42,773 bases of DNA from Hydrogenophaga sp. (lineage in GTDB: Bacteria; Pseudomonadota; Gammaproteobacteria; Burkholderiales; Burkholderiaceae_C). Within the stretch, counting starts at the first letter, position 1. Each line of letters starts with the position of its first letter. Location of the stretch: positions 1 to 42,773 of the forward strand of contig JAGKSX010000101.1 in assembly GCA_018993155.1 (NCBI GenBank), in the 5' to 3' direction. Position numbers and translations under genes: made by a program. Shown here piece by piece: positions 7,817-16,522 of this stretch. The notes under the pieces were generated by a model that worked only from the letters and a program-made list of their open reading frames with translations, was not told the origin of the DNA and made no database searches.

Positions 7817-8023
7817 CAAATATGCACCATGTTCGGGCAGTCTCCAAGAGTGAAGGTCCTGATGACGCAAGCGGGACGGGCGCGCAGCATGAACCGATCT
7901 GTGATTGAACACGGAGGCGAGAGAGAACCAGGCGCCAGAGACATCGAAAGCCATCCGCAATGCGCGATTCCTGGGCGGGCACCGGCGTGGTGTCTAGTCA
8001 AATCACACCAATGAAGAAGAAGA
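7817..8023. other. Gene-free stretch upstream of the histidine kinase
   Basis: 207 bp with visibly lower GC than the flanking genes. A short open frame at 7829-8014 has no ribosome site or recognisable sequence and is not called. The segment presumably contains the promoter of the kinase gene, but I see no convincing -35/-10 pair. A purine-rich AAGAAGAAG run just before 8024 probably serves as the ribosome site. Confidence 0.4.
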
Positions 8024-9652
8024 ATGAAAGTTGCCCCGCCCACGCCCTTCGAGGCAAAGCGCCTTCAACGCTTGCGCGAACTCGGAATCATGGACACCTT
8101 GCCCGATGCGGCATTCGACGCCATCACCGAGTTGGCCGCTCAGATGTGCGAGTCGCCCATCGCCCTCATCACGCTGGTGGACGAAGACCGACAATGGTTC
8201 AAATCCAAAGTGGGCCTTCGGATCACGCACACCGCACGAGAATTCGCCTTCTGCGCGCATGCCATCCTCATGCCGGAGGATGTCATGCTCGTCGAAGATG
8301 CGCTTCGCGACGAAAGATTCTTCGACAACCCACTGGTCACCGGTGACCCGAACATCCGGTTCTACGCGGGTGCACCGATCGTCACTTTGGATGGCCATGC
8401 GCTGGGGACAGTCTGCGTCATCGACCACGCTCCGCGACAGCTCTCAAAGCGACAGATCGGCGCACTCCAGACCATGGCGGCGGCGGTCCGAAACCTGATC
8501 AACCACTCGAATGCCATCCTGGAATCGGTTTCGGATCAGGCGAATCGCTGGCACCAGCAGCAAACCGTGATGCAAGCGGTCGGTGCGGCGGGCATCGATC
8601 TCAAAGCCTATATCGACAAGGACCACACCTATCAGTATGTGAACCGCACCTACCTGGACTACTGGGGACTCAGCCGCGACCAGATGGCCGGATTGAAAGT
8701 GGAAGAGCTGCTGCCCAAGGGGCTTTACGAGTCCGTTGTGGCGCGCCAGCTTGACCACGCGTTGGAAGGCACGGAGGTGCGATTTGAAACAGTGATCGAG
8801 TTCTCCAAAGCCGGCCCTCGGCATGTGCAGGTCACCTACATTTCGGATCGAAAAGACGGCAAAGGCGCTCCTGTGGGCGTCGTGGCCAGGATCCAGGACA
8901 TTGAAGACATCAAGGAACGGGAAAAGCAACTCGAAGCCACTGTCGAGCTGTTGGAACAAAAGACGCTGCAGCAGCAGAAGTACTTCCACATGTTGTCGCA
9001 CGACTTGAAGGAGCCGTTGAATGCCATCCGAAACTTCATGGGGCTCATCAAGATGGAGTGCGAAGAGCTTCTGCCGCAGGACAGTCTGCACCATGTAGAC
9101 AGTGCCATCCAGGGGAGCGAACGAATGCGCGCCCTGATCGATGACTTGCGGCGCTTCATGGAGATCGAGTCATATCAGATGGAGATTGAAGAGGTGCGGC
9201 TGAACGAAGTTGTCGATGAGGCCTGGCTCGATCTGAACGCCGTTGCGCGGCGACAGAACGCTCAGCTCGCGGTTGCGAGGTTGCCAGTGATTCAAGGGAG
9301 CGCCTCATTGCTGCGCATCCTGTTTCAGAACTTGTTTTCCAATGCAATCCGGTACGCGCGCGAGGGCGTTGCACCACAGGTCGCGCTCTCAAGCGAAGCA
9401 GAAGACGACACGCTGCTCGTGCGCGTAACCGACAACGGTATTGGCGTCCCTGTCGAATACCACGAGGAGATATTCCTGCCCTCAAGACGCCTGCACTCCC
9501 GAAGGATCAGTCCGGGATCCGGGCTCGGACTGGCCATGTGCAAGCGCATCGCGGAAATGCATGGTGGATCGATCACCGTGCAATCGACCGAAGGCGCGGG
9601 AAGCACCTTTCTGCTGGAACTCCCTGGCGCCATTCGCCCCTGTCAAGATTGA
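8024..9652 (+). CDS. Cytoplasmic GAF-PAS sensor histidine kinase
   Basis: A 542-residue sensor kinase without transmembrane segments. Residues about 14-160 form a GAF domain of the kind with FCAHAI and GTVCVID, 180-300 a PAS domain ending in the PAC-like GVVARIQDIEDIKE, then a coiled-coil linker (295-320). The HisKA domain has SHDLKEPL with the phosphoacceptor His326. The HATPase domain has an N box at Asn440 (NLFSNAIRYA), DNGIG (470-474) and GSGLGLA (498-504). All catalytic boxes look intact. The partner regulator starts 8 nt after its stop. Base composition is lower in GC than in the flanking genes, suggesting later acquisition. The ligand is unknown. Confidence 0.92.
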   Translation: MKVAPPTPFEAKRLQRLRELGIMDTLPDAAFDAITELAAQMCESPIALITLVDEDRQWFKSKVGLRITHTAREFAFCAHAILMPEDVMLVEDALRDERFFDNPLVTGDPNIRFYAGAPIVTLDGHALGTVCVIDHAPRQLSKRQIGALQTMAAAVRNLINHSNAILESVSDQANRWHQQQTVMQAVGAAGIDLKAYIDKDHTYQYVNRTYLDYWGLSRDQMAGLKVEELLPKGLYESVVARQLDHALEGTEVRFETVIEFSKAGPRHVQVTYISDRKDGKGAPVGVVARIQDIEDIKEREKQLEATVELLEQKTLQQQKYFHMLSHDLKEPLNAIRNFMGLIKMECEELLPQDSLHHVDSAIQGSERMRALIDDLRRFMEIESYQMEIEEVRLNEVVDEAWLDLNAVARRQNAQLAVARLPVIQGSASLLRILFQNLFSNAIRYAREGVAPQVALSSEAEDDTLLVRVTDNGIGVPVEYHEEIFLPSRRLHSRRISPGSGLGLAMCKRIAEMHGGSITVQSTEGAGSTFLLELPGAIRPCQD

Positions 9653-9659
9653 ACGAACC

Positions 9660-10043
9660 ATGCCCCCCATCGAGCGCATCGTCCTGGTTGACGACAACGA
9701 TCTGGACAACAGTTTTCACACCATCATTCTGAAGAAGGCGGGATTTGCCGGCGAGCTGGCGGTTCTGGAGTCCGGGGTTCAGCTCGTTGACGTCATGCGG
9801 CGAGAAACGCAGCCAGTGCCAACCCTCTTGTTCATTGACATCAATATGCCGGTGCTCAATGGCTTCGAGACCATCAAGAAGTTGGTTGAACTGTCACTGC
9901 TGAACGGCGAAATTCAGACTTACATACTGAGCTCCTCGGATGCGGCCTCGGACATGCAGATGGCGAGATCTGTGCCTCAGATTAAGGGCTTTCTCGTCAA
10001 GCCGCTCAACGTGGAGGACGTGCGGCGCCTTCTGGCCGCATGA
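9660..10043 (+). CDS. Single-domain response regulator
   Basis: A 127-residue stand-alone receiver domain of CheY/Rcp type. Residues: acidic pair Asp11-Asp12, phosphoacceptor Asp60 in FIDINMP, Ser at 91-93 in place of the usual Thr/Ser switch, and Lys114 in LVKPLN. There is no output domain, so it must act by protein contact or pass phosphate onward. The ATG at 9660 lies 8 nt past the kinase stop; longer in-frame starts would lie within the kinase gene. The two almost certainly form an operon and a cognate pair. Its 3' end converges on the phospholipase D gene with a 7-nt gap. Confidence 0.92.
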   Translation: MPPIERIVLVDDNDLDNSFHTIILKKAGFAGELAVLESGVQLVDVMRRETQPVPTLLFIDINMPVLNGFETIKKLVELSLLNGEIQTYILSSSDAASDMQMARSVPQIKGFLVKPLNVEDVRRLLAA

Positions 10044-10050
10044 CGCGCGG

Positions 10051-11595
10051 CTAGAGCAGCCACTCGATCGGCAACACCGACAACAAGCCGATCCAGGCGC
10101 GTTGCCCCAGTGAGCTGCCCGGCTCGCGGGTGTGGCGGATCTCCTGGCCGTCGCGGCGTTCGATCCACACCAGATCGCCCTGCTCATCGAGCCGCACCGC
10201 GTACGCCGTGGCCGGCACCTCGCGGTCGAAGGCGTCTGCGACCGCGCGCGCCATGGCCGGGCTGTCGATGATGAACCCCAGCTCGGTGTTCAGGTGCGCC
10301 GAGCGCGGATCGAAATTCATCGACCCCACGAACACGCGCTCGCCATCGAGCGCGAAGGTCTTGGCGTGCAGGCTGGAGCCCGAACTGCCGAACACGCCCG
10401 AGCGGCCCATCACCACCGCGCTGCGGCGCATCTCATACAGCTCGATGCCGCAGCGCAGCAGGTCCTGGCGGTAGCGCGCGTAACCCGAGTGCACGGCCGA
10501 CACGTCGGTCGCCTCCAGCGCGTTCGTCAGGATGCGCACGCGCACGCCCCTGGCCGCGAGGCGCTCGAAGACCGCCACGCCGGCCGCGGTGGGCACGAAG
10601 TAGGGCGAGATCAGATCGAGCGAGCGCACCGGCGGGCGCGCCAGCACCTGGGCCAGCTGGTGGGTCACCAGCCCTTCCTTCTCGGCCAGGCCCAGGCCCT
10701 TGCGGGGATCGTCGCTGACCATCTCCACGCGCGCCCACTGGGGCACGATGCCCCCCGTGAGCAGGTCGGACACGAAGCGCGACCCGCGCAGGGCCTGCAG
10801 GTAGCGCGTGGCGCGCGGATCGCGCTCGGCCTGCGCCACGGCGTCCGGTGCCGCCACTGCGGTCCCGGCCGGGACGATGCGGTCGATCGGGTAGGCCGAG
10901 GCGCTGGCCCAGTAGCGGTCGAAGTCGGTCGACAGCTCGGGCACCACCGCCCCGGTGGCCAGCACGTCGAGATCGGCGAACAGCACGCCATCGGTGGCGC
11001 CGAAGTACTCGTCGCCCACGTTGCGCCCACCCATGATGGCGGCCTGGCTGTCGGCGACCAGCGCCTTGTTGTGCATGCGCCGGTTGGCGCGGCTGAAGTG
11101 CGTGAGGTAGCCCAGCGCCTTGGGCTGGCGGATGGAGAACGGGTTGAACAGCCGCACCTCGATGGCCGGGTGCCGGTCCAGCGCGAGCAGCTTGCCGTCC
11201 ATGGCCACGCCGTTGTCGTCCAGCAGCAGGCGCACGCGCACGCCGCGGTCGGCCGCCTCGCGCAGCGCGTTGAGCAGGAGGTTGCCGGTGATGTCGTCGC
11301 GCCAGATGTAGTACTGCACGTCCAGCGTGCGCTCGGCCGCGCGCACCAGCAGCACGCGCGCCGCGAACGACTCCAGCGCATCGGCCAGCGGCAGGATGCC
11401 GGACTCGCCGGGATGGGCCTGCGCGTCCGCGCTCAGCACACGGCCCAGCGCCGTGGCAGCGGCCTCGGCCGGCGCCAGGGCCCGGGACTCGGTGCGCCCT
11501 TCCAGCGGAGGCAGGGCACAGCCCTGGAGCAGGGCAGTCAGCAACGCCATCATCCACCCCCCTCGTTGGAAGATCCTCATGGAAGGCACGCTCAT
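10051..11595 (-). CDS. Phospholipase D-family lipoprotein, ClsC-like
   Basis: A 514-residue PLD-superfamily protein with both HKD motifs intact: His175, Lys177, Asp182 (HNKALVAD) and His410, Lys412, Asp417 (HAKTFALD), each followed by a GG/GS-x-N element. Its architecture and length resemble cardiolipin synthase C (YmdC) of E. coli, which makes cardiolipin from phosphatidylglycerol and phosphatidylethanolamine. Unlike a plain cytosolic enzyme it begins with a short signal and a lipobox LLQGC (Cys26), suggesting membrane anchoring. A second Met at residue 6 is an alternative start. It follows the CopD-like gene by 19 nt. Nuclease or phospholipase activity cannot be excluded. Confidence 0.85.
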   Translation of the reverse strand: MSVPSMRIFQRGGWMMALLTALLQGCALPPLEGRTESRALAPAEAAATALGRVLSADAQAHPGESGILPLADALESFAARVLLVRAAERTLDVQYYIWRDDITGNLLLNALREAADRGVRVRLLLDDNGVAMDGKLLALDRHPAIEVRLFNPFSIRQPKALGYLTHFSRANRRMHNKALVADSQAAIMGGRNVGDEYFGATDGVLFADLDVLATGAVVPELSTDFDRYWASASAYPIDRIVPAGTAVAAPDAVAQAERDPRATRYLQALRGSRFVSDLLTGGIVPQWARVEMVSDDPRKGLGLAEKEGLVTHQLAQVLARPPVRSLDLISPYFVPTAAGVAVFERLAARGVRVRILTNALEATDVSAVHSGYARYRQDLLRCGIELYEMRRSAVVMGRSGVFGSSGSSLHAKTFALDGERVFVGSMNFDPRSAHLNTELGFIIDSPAMARAVADAFDREVPATAYAVRLDEQGDLVWIERRDGQEIRHTREPGSSLGQRAWIGLLSVLPIEWLL

Positions 11596-11614
11596 GACAG
11601 CGCGGCGGAGGCGT

Positions 11615-12085
11615 TCAGCCCATCAGCAGCGTCACGCAGACGATCACGATGCCGATGCACAGGTTGACGAACACCCAGCTGCGGATGGAGGCCATGGCCG
11701 CGCCGGCGGCCGGCCAGTCGCTGGCGGCCACGGTGCGCGTGAGGCGCTTGAACAGCGCGAAACGGATGTGGCCGAAGATGGCGATCATCACGATGCCCAG
11801 CGTGGCCATGATGGTCCAGTCCAGCGGCATGTTGAAGGCCAGGCCGGCCTGCACTGTCTCTTTCGCCACACGACCGATCATCCACAGGCCGGTGACCAGG
11901 ACCACCAGCGAGGCCCACAGCACCACCGAGAAGAAGCGCTGCATCACGGTCTGCAACAGACGCAGGCGCACCGGCGGCTCCAGCGCCTGCACCGAGGGGC
12001 GCAGGAAGAAATGCGCGAAGGCCATGCCGCCCACCCACAGGATGACGGCCAGCACATGAACGAGTTTGAGGGCGGAGAAGATCAT
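11615..12085 (-). CDS. CopD-like integral membrane protein
   Basis: A 156-residue protein with four predicted transmembrane helices (about 5-27, 50-70, 90-110, 132-154). Its start, LKLVHVLAVILWVGGMAF, carries the His and Trp-Gly-Gly typical of the CopD/DUF2269-like family, members of which have been linked to copper transport or haem-like binding. It lies 25 nt downstream of dinG and 19 nt upstream of the phospholipase gene on the same strand, so probably shares their transcript. The function is not established, and nothing in the neighbourhood points to copper. Confidence 0.75.
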   Translation of the reverse strand: MIFSALKLVHVLAVILWVGGMAFAHFFLRPSVQALEPPVRLRLLQTVMQRFFSVVLWASLVVLVTGLWMIGRVAKETVQAGLAFNMPLDWTIMATLGIVMIAIFGHIRFALFKRLTRTVAASDWPAAGAAMASIRSWVFVNLCIGIVIVCVTLLMG

Positions 12086-12110
12086 GCGCAGGGCTTTCTG
12101 TGTGGGTGAG

Positions 12111-14444
12111 TCAGGCTTCGGTCAGCACGCCGTCCACGCGGCGCTGCAGCCGGTAGGGCGGCAAGCCCTTGAGCATGCGCCGTCCGTAGGACTGGCGCAG
12201 CAAGCGGGCATCGTAACAAACGACCACCGCCTCGTCGGCCTCGGTGCGCAGCGCGCGCCCGGTCCATTGCAGCAGGCGCGCGCCGGTGGCGGGCACCACG
12301 AGTTCGCTGAACGGGTCGCGGCCCTGGCTCTTGAGCCAGTCGGCGCGAGCCTGGCCCACCGGGTCGCTCGGCGAGGCAAAGGGCAGCTTGGTGATGAACA
12401 CCCATTCGCACAACTCGCCGGGCAGGTCCAGCCCCTCGCCGAAGGACTGCAGGCCGAACAGCACCGAGGGCTTGCCCTCGGCCACGCGCTCGGCATGGCG
12501 GCGCAGCAGCACGGTTCGCGAGGCCTCGCCCTGCACCAGCACGCGGTCGCGCAGTGCGCCTTGTTCGCCGCGCTCCAGCAGGCCCTGTGCCTGGCGCATC
12601 TGCGCGCGCGAGGTGAACAGCACCAGCGCGCCGCGCTCGACCTCGCGCAGGTCGGCCATCAGCAGGGCCAGCATTTCGCGCGTGTAACCGTCCACGTCCT
12701 TGGGGTCGGCGGTGGTCTGCACCACCACCAGGCGGCCCTGGCGCGCGTGGTCGAACGGGCTCTGCACCTCGCGCGCGGCCACCGCGCCGTCCCAGGCCAG
12801 GCCGGATTCGTGCAGGAAGTGGTCGAAGCTGCCACAGGTGGTGAGCGAGGCCGAGGTGACCACCGCCGCGCGCACCTGGTTCCACAGGTGGTTGCGCAGC
12901 AGGCTGCCCGGCTGCAAGGGGCAGGCGTGCGCGGTCAGTGTGACCAGGCCATGGCTTACGCCGGCCTCCAGCCACTTGGCCAGGGGCGGCTGCCCGTCGC
13001 CCGCCGCCTGCTGCCAGTAGCTGGCGGTCTCCTGCGCGCTCTGCAGGCGCGGCGCGAGCACGCCCAGGCGGCTGTAGAGCTTGGCGCAGCGCGCCGCGTC
13101 GCCCGGGTTCTCGCGCGCATTGGCCTTGAGCTGGGTGGCCAGCGCCTCGAACACCTTCAGCAGGCTGCTGGCGTTGGCGTGCAGCTTGCCCACCACCTCC
13201 TGCCACTCCGCCGGCAGCACGCCGCCTTCGAAGCGGTCCACCACCGGTGCGCCAGCGTCGTTGAAAGAACCGCCCCCCGCGCGCGCGGGCGAGCGGCCGG
13301 CGGACCGGCCGGTGAGGTCCAGCCAGGCCGGCAGCGAGCCGATGCGCTGCATCGCCAGCCGCGCCAGCTCGGTCTGCGCGCTCTTGAGTTCCTTGGTGAA
13401 CGCGGCCACATCGATGGTGGGCTTGTGGTCGATCGCCGTGGCCACCTCGTCCACGGCGCGCGGCAGCTTGTCCAGCCAGTGGCCGCGCATCAGGTCCATG
13501 GAGGCGGTGAACTGCCCCTGCGCCACCGAACCCAGGTGGTGCGCCTCGTCGAACACGAGGTAGCAGTCCTGCGGCGCGGGCAGCGCGTGCAGGCCCAGGG
13601 TGGAGAGCAGCAGGTCGTGGTTGACCACGATCACCTGCGCCTGAGCCAGCCTGGCGCGCGCCTGGTAGTAGCTGCAGCTGTTGTAGCTGGGGCAGTGGCG
13701 CGCGGTGCAGGTGTGGCGCTCGGCGGCCACGGGCGCCCACAGGCTGCCGTCGGGCGGGTCATCCAGCCGGTCGCGGTCGCCGTCCCAGCTGCCACCGTCC
13801 AGCGCGTTGGCCCAGGCGGTGTACTGCACGCCACGCTCCTGCCAGCGCGCCGCGGCGGCGGCCGAGGCCACGGCCTGCGCCGCCAGCCCGGCCGCGCTGG
13901 TGTCGGCGGCGGCGCCGTCGTCGCTTTCGAACAGGTCGGCGCTGGCCGCGTCGCCGCCACTCAGTTGGTCGAGCTTCAATCGGCACACGTAGCGCCCGCG
14001 CCCCTTGGCCAGCGCGAAGCTGAAGGGCTGCGGCAGCGTGGCGGCCAGCGCCGGCAGGTCCTTGGCGATCAGCTGCTCCTGCAGCGCCACCGTGGCGGTG
14101 CTGATGATCACGCGCTTCTGCTGCGCCAGCGCGAGCGGAATCACCGTGGACGCATAGGCCGCCGATTTGCCCACGCCGGTGCCCGCCTGCACCACCGCGA
14201 TGCCGCGCGCGGGCAGCGCCGCGTCGCTCGCCACCGCGCCGTCGCCCAAGGTCACCCCCGAGAGCGTGTGCGCGATGTGGGCCGCCATCTCGCGCTGGCC
14301 CGGCCGCGCGCGGTAGCCCGGCGCGTGCGCCACCACGTGGTCGAACGCGGCCAGCGCGATCGCCTCGCGCGCCAGCGGGCCGGCCACCGGCGCGGCGGAT
14401 GCGCCGGTGTCGGCGGAAGAGGGCTCAAGGGTGGGGGTGGACAT
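12111..14444 (-). CDS. dinG: ATP-dependent DNA helicase DinG (Fe-S, XPD-like)
   Basis: A superfamily 2 5'-to-3' helicase with an Fe-S cluster, which in E. coli unwinds R-loops, D-loops and forked DNA. The 777-residue product has Walker A GTGVGKS at 88-94, four cysteines positioned for the 4Fe-4S domain (Cys154, Cys246, Cys251, Cys257) and the DEAH box in FDEAHHL (298-304). Helicase motifs V/VI lie near the C-terminus around FGLQSFGEGLDLPG and QWTGRALR. Length is slightly above the E. coli protein (716) because of Ala-rich inserts around 160-240. It is divergent from the patatin gene and first in a likely three-gene run. Confidence 0.93.
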   Translation of the reverse strand: MSTPTLEPSSADTGASAAPVAGPLAREAIALAAFDHVVAHAPGYRARPGQREMAAHIAHTLSGVTLGDGAVASDAALPARGIAVVQAGTGVGKSAAYASTVIPLALAQQKRVIISTATVALQEQLIAKDLPALAATLPQPFSFALAKGRGRYVCRLKLDQLSGGDAASADLFESDDGAAADTSAAGLAAQAVASAAAAARWQERGVQYTAWANALDGGSWDGDRDRLDDPPDGSLWAPVAAERHTCTARHCPSYNSCSYYQARARLAQAQVIVVNHDLLLSTLGLHALPAPQDCYLVFDEAHHLGSVAQGQFTASMDLMRGHWLDKLPRAVDEVATAIDHKPTIDVAAFTKELKSAQTELARLAMQRIGSLPAWLDLTGRSAGRSPARAGGGSFNDAGAPVVDRFEGGVLPAEWQEVVGKLHANASSLLKVFEALATQLKANARENPGDAARCAKLYSRLGVLAPRLQSAQETASYWQQAAGDGQPPLAKWLEAGVSHGLVTLTAHACPLQPGSLLRNHLWNQVRAAVVTSASLTTCGSFDHFLHESGLAWDGAVAAREVQSPFDHARQGRLVVVQTTADPKDVDGYTREMLALLMADLREVERGALVLFTSRAQMRQAQGLLERGEQGALRDRVLVQGEASRTVLLRRHAERVAEGKPSVLFGLQSFGEGLDLPGELCEWVFITKLPFASPSDPVGQARADWLKSQGRDPFSELVVPATGARLLQWTGRALRTEADEAVVVCYDARLLRQSYGRRMLKGLPPYRLQRRVDGVLTEA

Positions 14445-14530
14445 GCGGACGCGAAAGCAAACGCCAATTGTCCCAGACCAGGCCCGATGTCACCCGGCCA
14501 TGGTGCAATGCACCCCCCTCCCCCCTGACA
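14445..14530. promoter_or_regulatory. Divergent dinG / patatin promoter region
   Basis: 86 bp between two divergent start codons. It must carry both promoters or one flanking element; no clear sigma-70 hexamers or a LexA-type box are visible. It contains a C-rich run at about 14511-14525 just before the patatin start. Confidence 0.35.
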
Positions 14531-15616
14531 ATGCGATCCATGGCCCAGAACTCCCGCCCCGGCAAACACCCGATCGACCTCGCGCTGCAAGGCGGCGGTT
14601 CGCACGGCGCCTTCACCTGGGGTGTGCTCGACCGCCTGCTGGAAGACGACACGCTGGAGATCGCCGCCGTCAGCGGCACCAGCGCGGGCGCCATGAACGC
14701 GGTGGCCCTGGCCTCGGGCCTCATGGACGGCGGTCGCGAAGGCGCGCAGCGCGTGCTGCGCCAGTTCTGGACGCGTGTGGCCGAGCTCTCGCCCTTCCAC
14801 CGGCTGCAGACCAGCCCGATCGGCGTGCTCATGGGCCCGGCCACCGACTGGCTCGCGCCCTGGCTCAAGCCCTGGACCGAGCCGCTGCAGCAGGCGGCCG
14901 ATGCCTTCGGCCACACGCTCTCGCCCTACCAGCTCAACCCGCTCAACCTGAACCCGCTGCGCGACATCCTGGTCGAAACCATCGACTTCGACCGCGCGCG
15001 CCGCTGCCACAAGACGCAGCTCTTCATTGCCGCCACGCAGGTGCGCACCGGCGCGCTGCGCGTGTTCGGCCAGCAGGAACTCACGGCCGACATGGTGCTG
15101 GCCTCGGCCTGCCTGCCGCTGCTGTTCCAGGCGGTGGAGATCGAGGGCGAGGCCTACTGGGACGGCGGCTACGCGGGCAACCCCACGCTGCTGCCGCTGG
15201 TCAACGAGACCCGCGCCGACGACCTGCTGCTGGTGCAGATCAACCCCACGCAGCGCGAGAGCGTGCCCACCAGCGCGCGCGACATCCTCGACCGCATCAA
15301 CGAGGTGACCTTCAACGCCAGCCTGGTGAAAGAGCTGCGCACGCTGGCGCTGCTCAAGCAGGTCATCGGCGAGCAGCGCTCGCCCGGCAGCCCCGCGCTG
15401 TTCCAGCGCGTGCAGCGGCTGCGCGTGCACCTGATCGAGGGTGGCGACTCGCTCGCGGCGCTGGGCGCGGGCAGCAAGACCAACACGCAGTGGGCCTTCC
15501 TCTCCAATCTGCATGCCATGGGGCGCGAAGCGGCGGACCGCTGGCTGCATGCGCACCGGCGCGACCTGGGGCAACGCAGCACGCTGGACCTGGGGCCGGT
15601 GCTCAAGGACGTCTGA
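14531..15616 (+). CDS. Patatin-like phospholipase
   Basis: A 361-residue serine lipid hydrolase of the patatin family. It has the oxyanion loop GGGSHGAF (21-28), nucleophile elbow GTSAG with Ser51, and the catalytic Asp of the dyad in DGGYAGNP (Asp211), so the dyad is complete. No signal peptide is seen, and the protein is probably cytosolic or membrane-peripheral, similar to RssA-type proteins. Two start codons are possible, 14531 (MRSMAQ) and 14540 (MAQ); neither has a strong ribosome site. The gene is convergent with nadC, the two stops lying inside one inverted repeat. Confidence 0.9.
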   Translation: MRSMAQNSRPGKHPIDLALQGGGSHGAFTWGVLDRLLEDDTLEIAAVSGTSAGAMNAVALASGLMDGGREGAQRVLRQFWTRVAELSPFHRLQTSPIGVLMGPATDWLAPWLKPWTEPLQQAADAFGHTLSPYQLNPLNLNPLRDILVETIDFDRARRCHKTQLFIAATQVRTGALRVFGQQELTADMVLASACLPLLFQAVEIEGEAYWDGGYAGNPTLLPLVNETRADDLLLVQINPTQRESVPTSARDILDRINEVTFNASLVKELRTLALLKQVIGEQRSPGSPALFQRVQRLRVHLIEGGDSLAALGAGSKTNTQWAFLSNLHAMGREAADRWLHAHRRDLGQRSTLDLGPVLKDV

Positions 15617-15648
15617 GCCCCGCGCCCCGCCAAGGGGGCCGGGCTCAG
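15613..15648. terminator. Inverted repeat between convergent patatin and nadC genes
   Basis: CTGAGCCC (15613-15620) and GGGCTCAG (15641-15648) form a perfect 8-bp stem that takes in the stop codons of both convergent genes, with an inner GCCCC/GGGGC pairing. There is no U-tract on either side, so it may act as a bidirectional or Rho-assisted terminator or as an mRNA 3'-end stabiliser. Confidence 0.5.
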
Positions 15649-16490
15649 GCCGTGAAGCGCATGGAGAAGTCGGCGGCGATGACGTCCTTGACCAGCGCGC
15701 CCACCGAGATGCGGTCCACCCCGGTCTCGGCATAGGCGCGGATGTTCTCCAGGTTCACACCGCCCGAGACCTCCAGGCTGCATCGGCCGCCGGCCATCGC
15801 CACCGCGCGGCGCACCGAGTCCAGCGGCATGTTGTCCAGCAGCACCATGGTCACGCCGATGGCCAGCGCCTCTTCCAGCTGCGCCAGGGTTTCCACCTCG
15901 ACCTGGATGAAGCTGGCCTGAGGCGCCAGCGCCTGGGCCGCGCGGAACGCGGCCGAGAGGCTGCCGGCCGCGTGGATGTGGTTCTCCTTGATCAGCACCG
16001 CATCGAACAGCCCCATGCGGTGGTTGTGCCCGCCGCCGCAGCGCACGGCGTATTTTTGTGCCTGGCGCAGGCCAGGGATGGTCTTGCGGGTGTCGAGCAC
16101 GCGGGCGACTGTGCCCTGCACCCGATCGACGTAGACCGCCGTCCGGGTCGCGATGCCGCTGAGGAACTGCAGGAAGTTCAGGCAGGTGCGTTCGGCGGTG
16201 AGCAGTTCGCGCGCGCCACCCTCGACCTCGAAGATCGCCTGCCCGGGTTCACAACGCCCGCCGTCGGGCACCCGCCAGGTCACCGTGGCAGCCGGGGCCA
16301 GCTGGCGCAGCGTGGCCCGCACCCAGGGTTCGCCGCAGATCACGGCGGCCTGCCGGCAGATCACGACGGCGCGCGCGCGCCGGTCGCCGGGCACGATGCC
16401 GGCAGAGAGATCGCCCGCGCCCACGTCCTCGGTCAGGGCGCGTTGCACGTCGGCGTCGATCTGGGTGGGGGAAATGTCGAGGTCCATCAT
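15645..16490 (-). CDS. nadC: Nicotinate-nucleotide pyrophosphorylase (carboxylating)
   Basis: Quinolinate phosphoribosyltransferase, which converts quinolinate and PRPP to nicotinate mononucleotide in de novo NAD synthesis. The 281-residue product has ED(V)GAGDLSA near residue 21, CLNFLQFLSG (about 104-113), RKTIPGLR, the GGGHNHRMGLFD segment and LIKENH, and the C-terminal EVSGG. All are standard NadC signatures. Two adjacent ATG codons (16490, 16487) can start it; no Shine-Dalgarno is obvious. It begins 32 nt after the bacteriohemerythrin stop on the same strand, so may be read through from the aromatic operon. nadA and nadB are not in the window. Confidence 0.93.
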   Translation of the reverse strand: MMDLDISPTQIDADVQRALTEDVGAGDLSAGIVPGDRRARAVVICRQAAVICGEPWVRATLRQLAPAATVTWRVPDGGRCEPGQAIFEVEGGARELLTAERTCLNFLQFLSGIATRTAVYVDRVQGTVARVLDTRKTIPGLRQAQKYAVRCGGGHNHRMGLFDAVLIKENHIHAAGSLSAAFRAAQALAPQASFIQVEVETLAQLEEALAIGVTMVLLDNMPLDSVRRAVAMAGGRCSLEVSGGVNLENIRAYAETGVDRISVGALVKDVIAADFSMRFTA

Positions 16491-16522
16491 CGTCGGCAGA
16501 GAAGGGAGAGAGAAAAAAGGGG

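Noticed and set aside
7829-8014. Possible 61-residue peptide gene upstream of the histidine kinase
   Set aside because: No ribosome site, no hydrophobic or conserved segment, and it would overlap the likely kinase promoter.
12066-14528. An open frame of over 800 codons antisense to dinG, and similarly long antisense frames over the ABC permease (22430-24496) and the BCCT gene (30708-32594)
   Set aside because: Their translations are His/Arg/Gln/Ala-rich low-complexity sequence with no recognisable domain. Such frames arise in high-GC genes because stop codons are rare on the complementary strand; the sense genes have complete motif sets.
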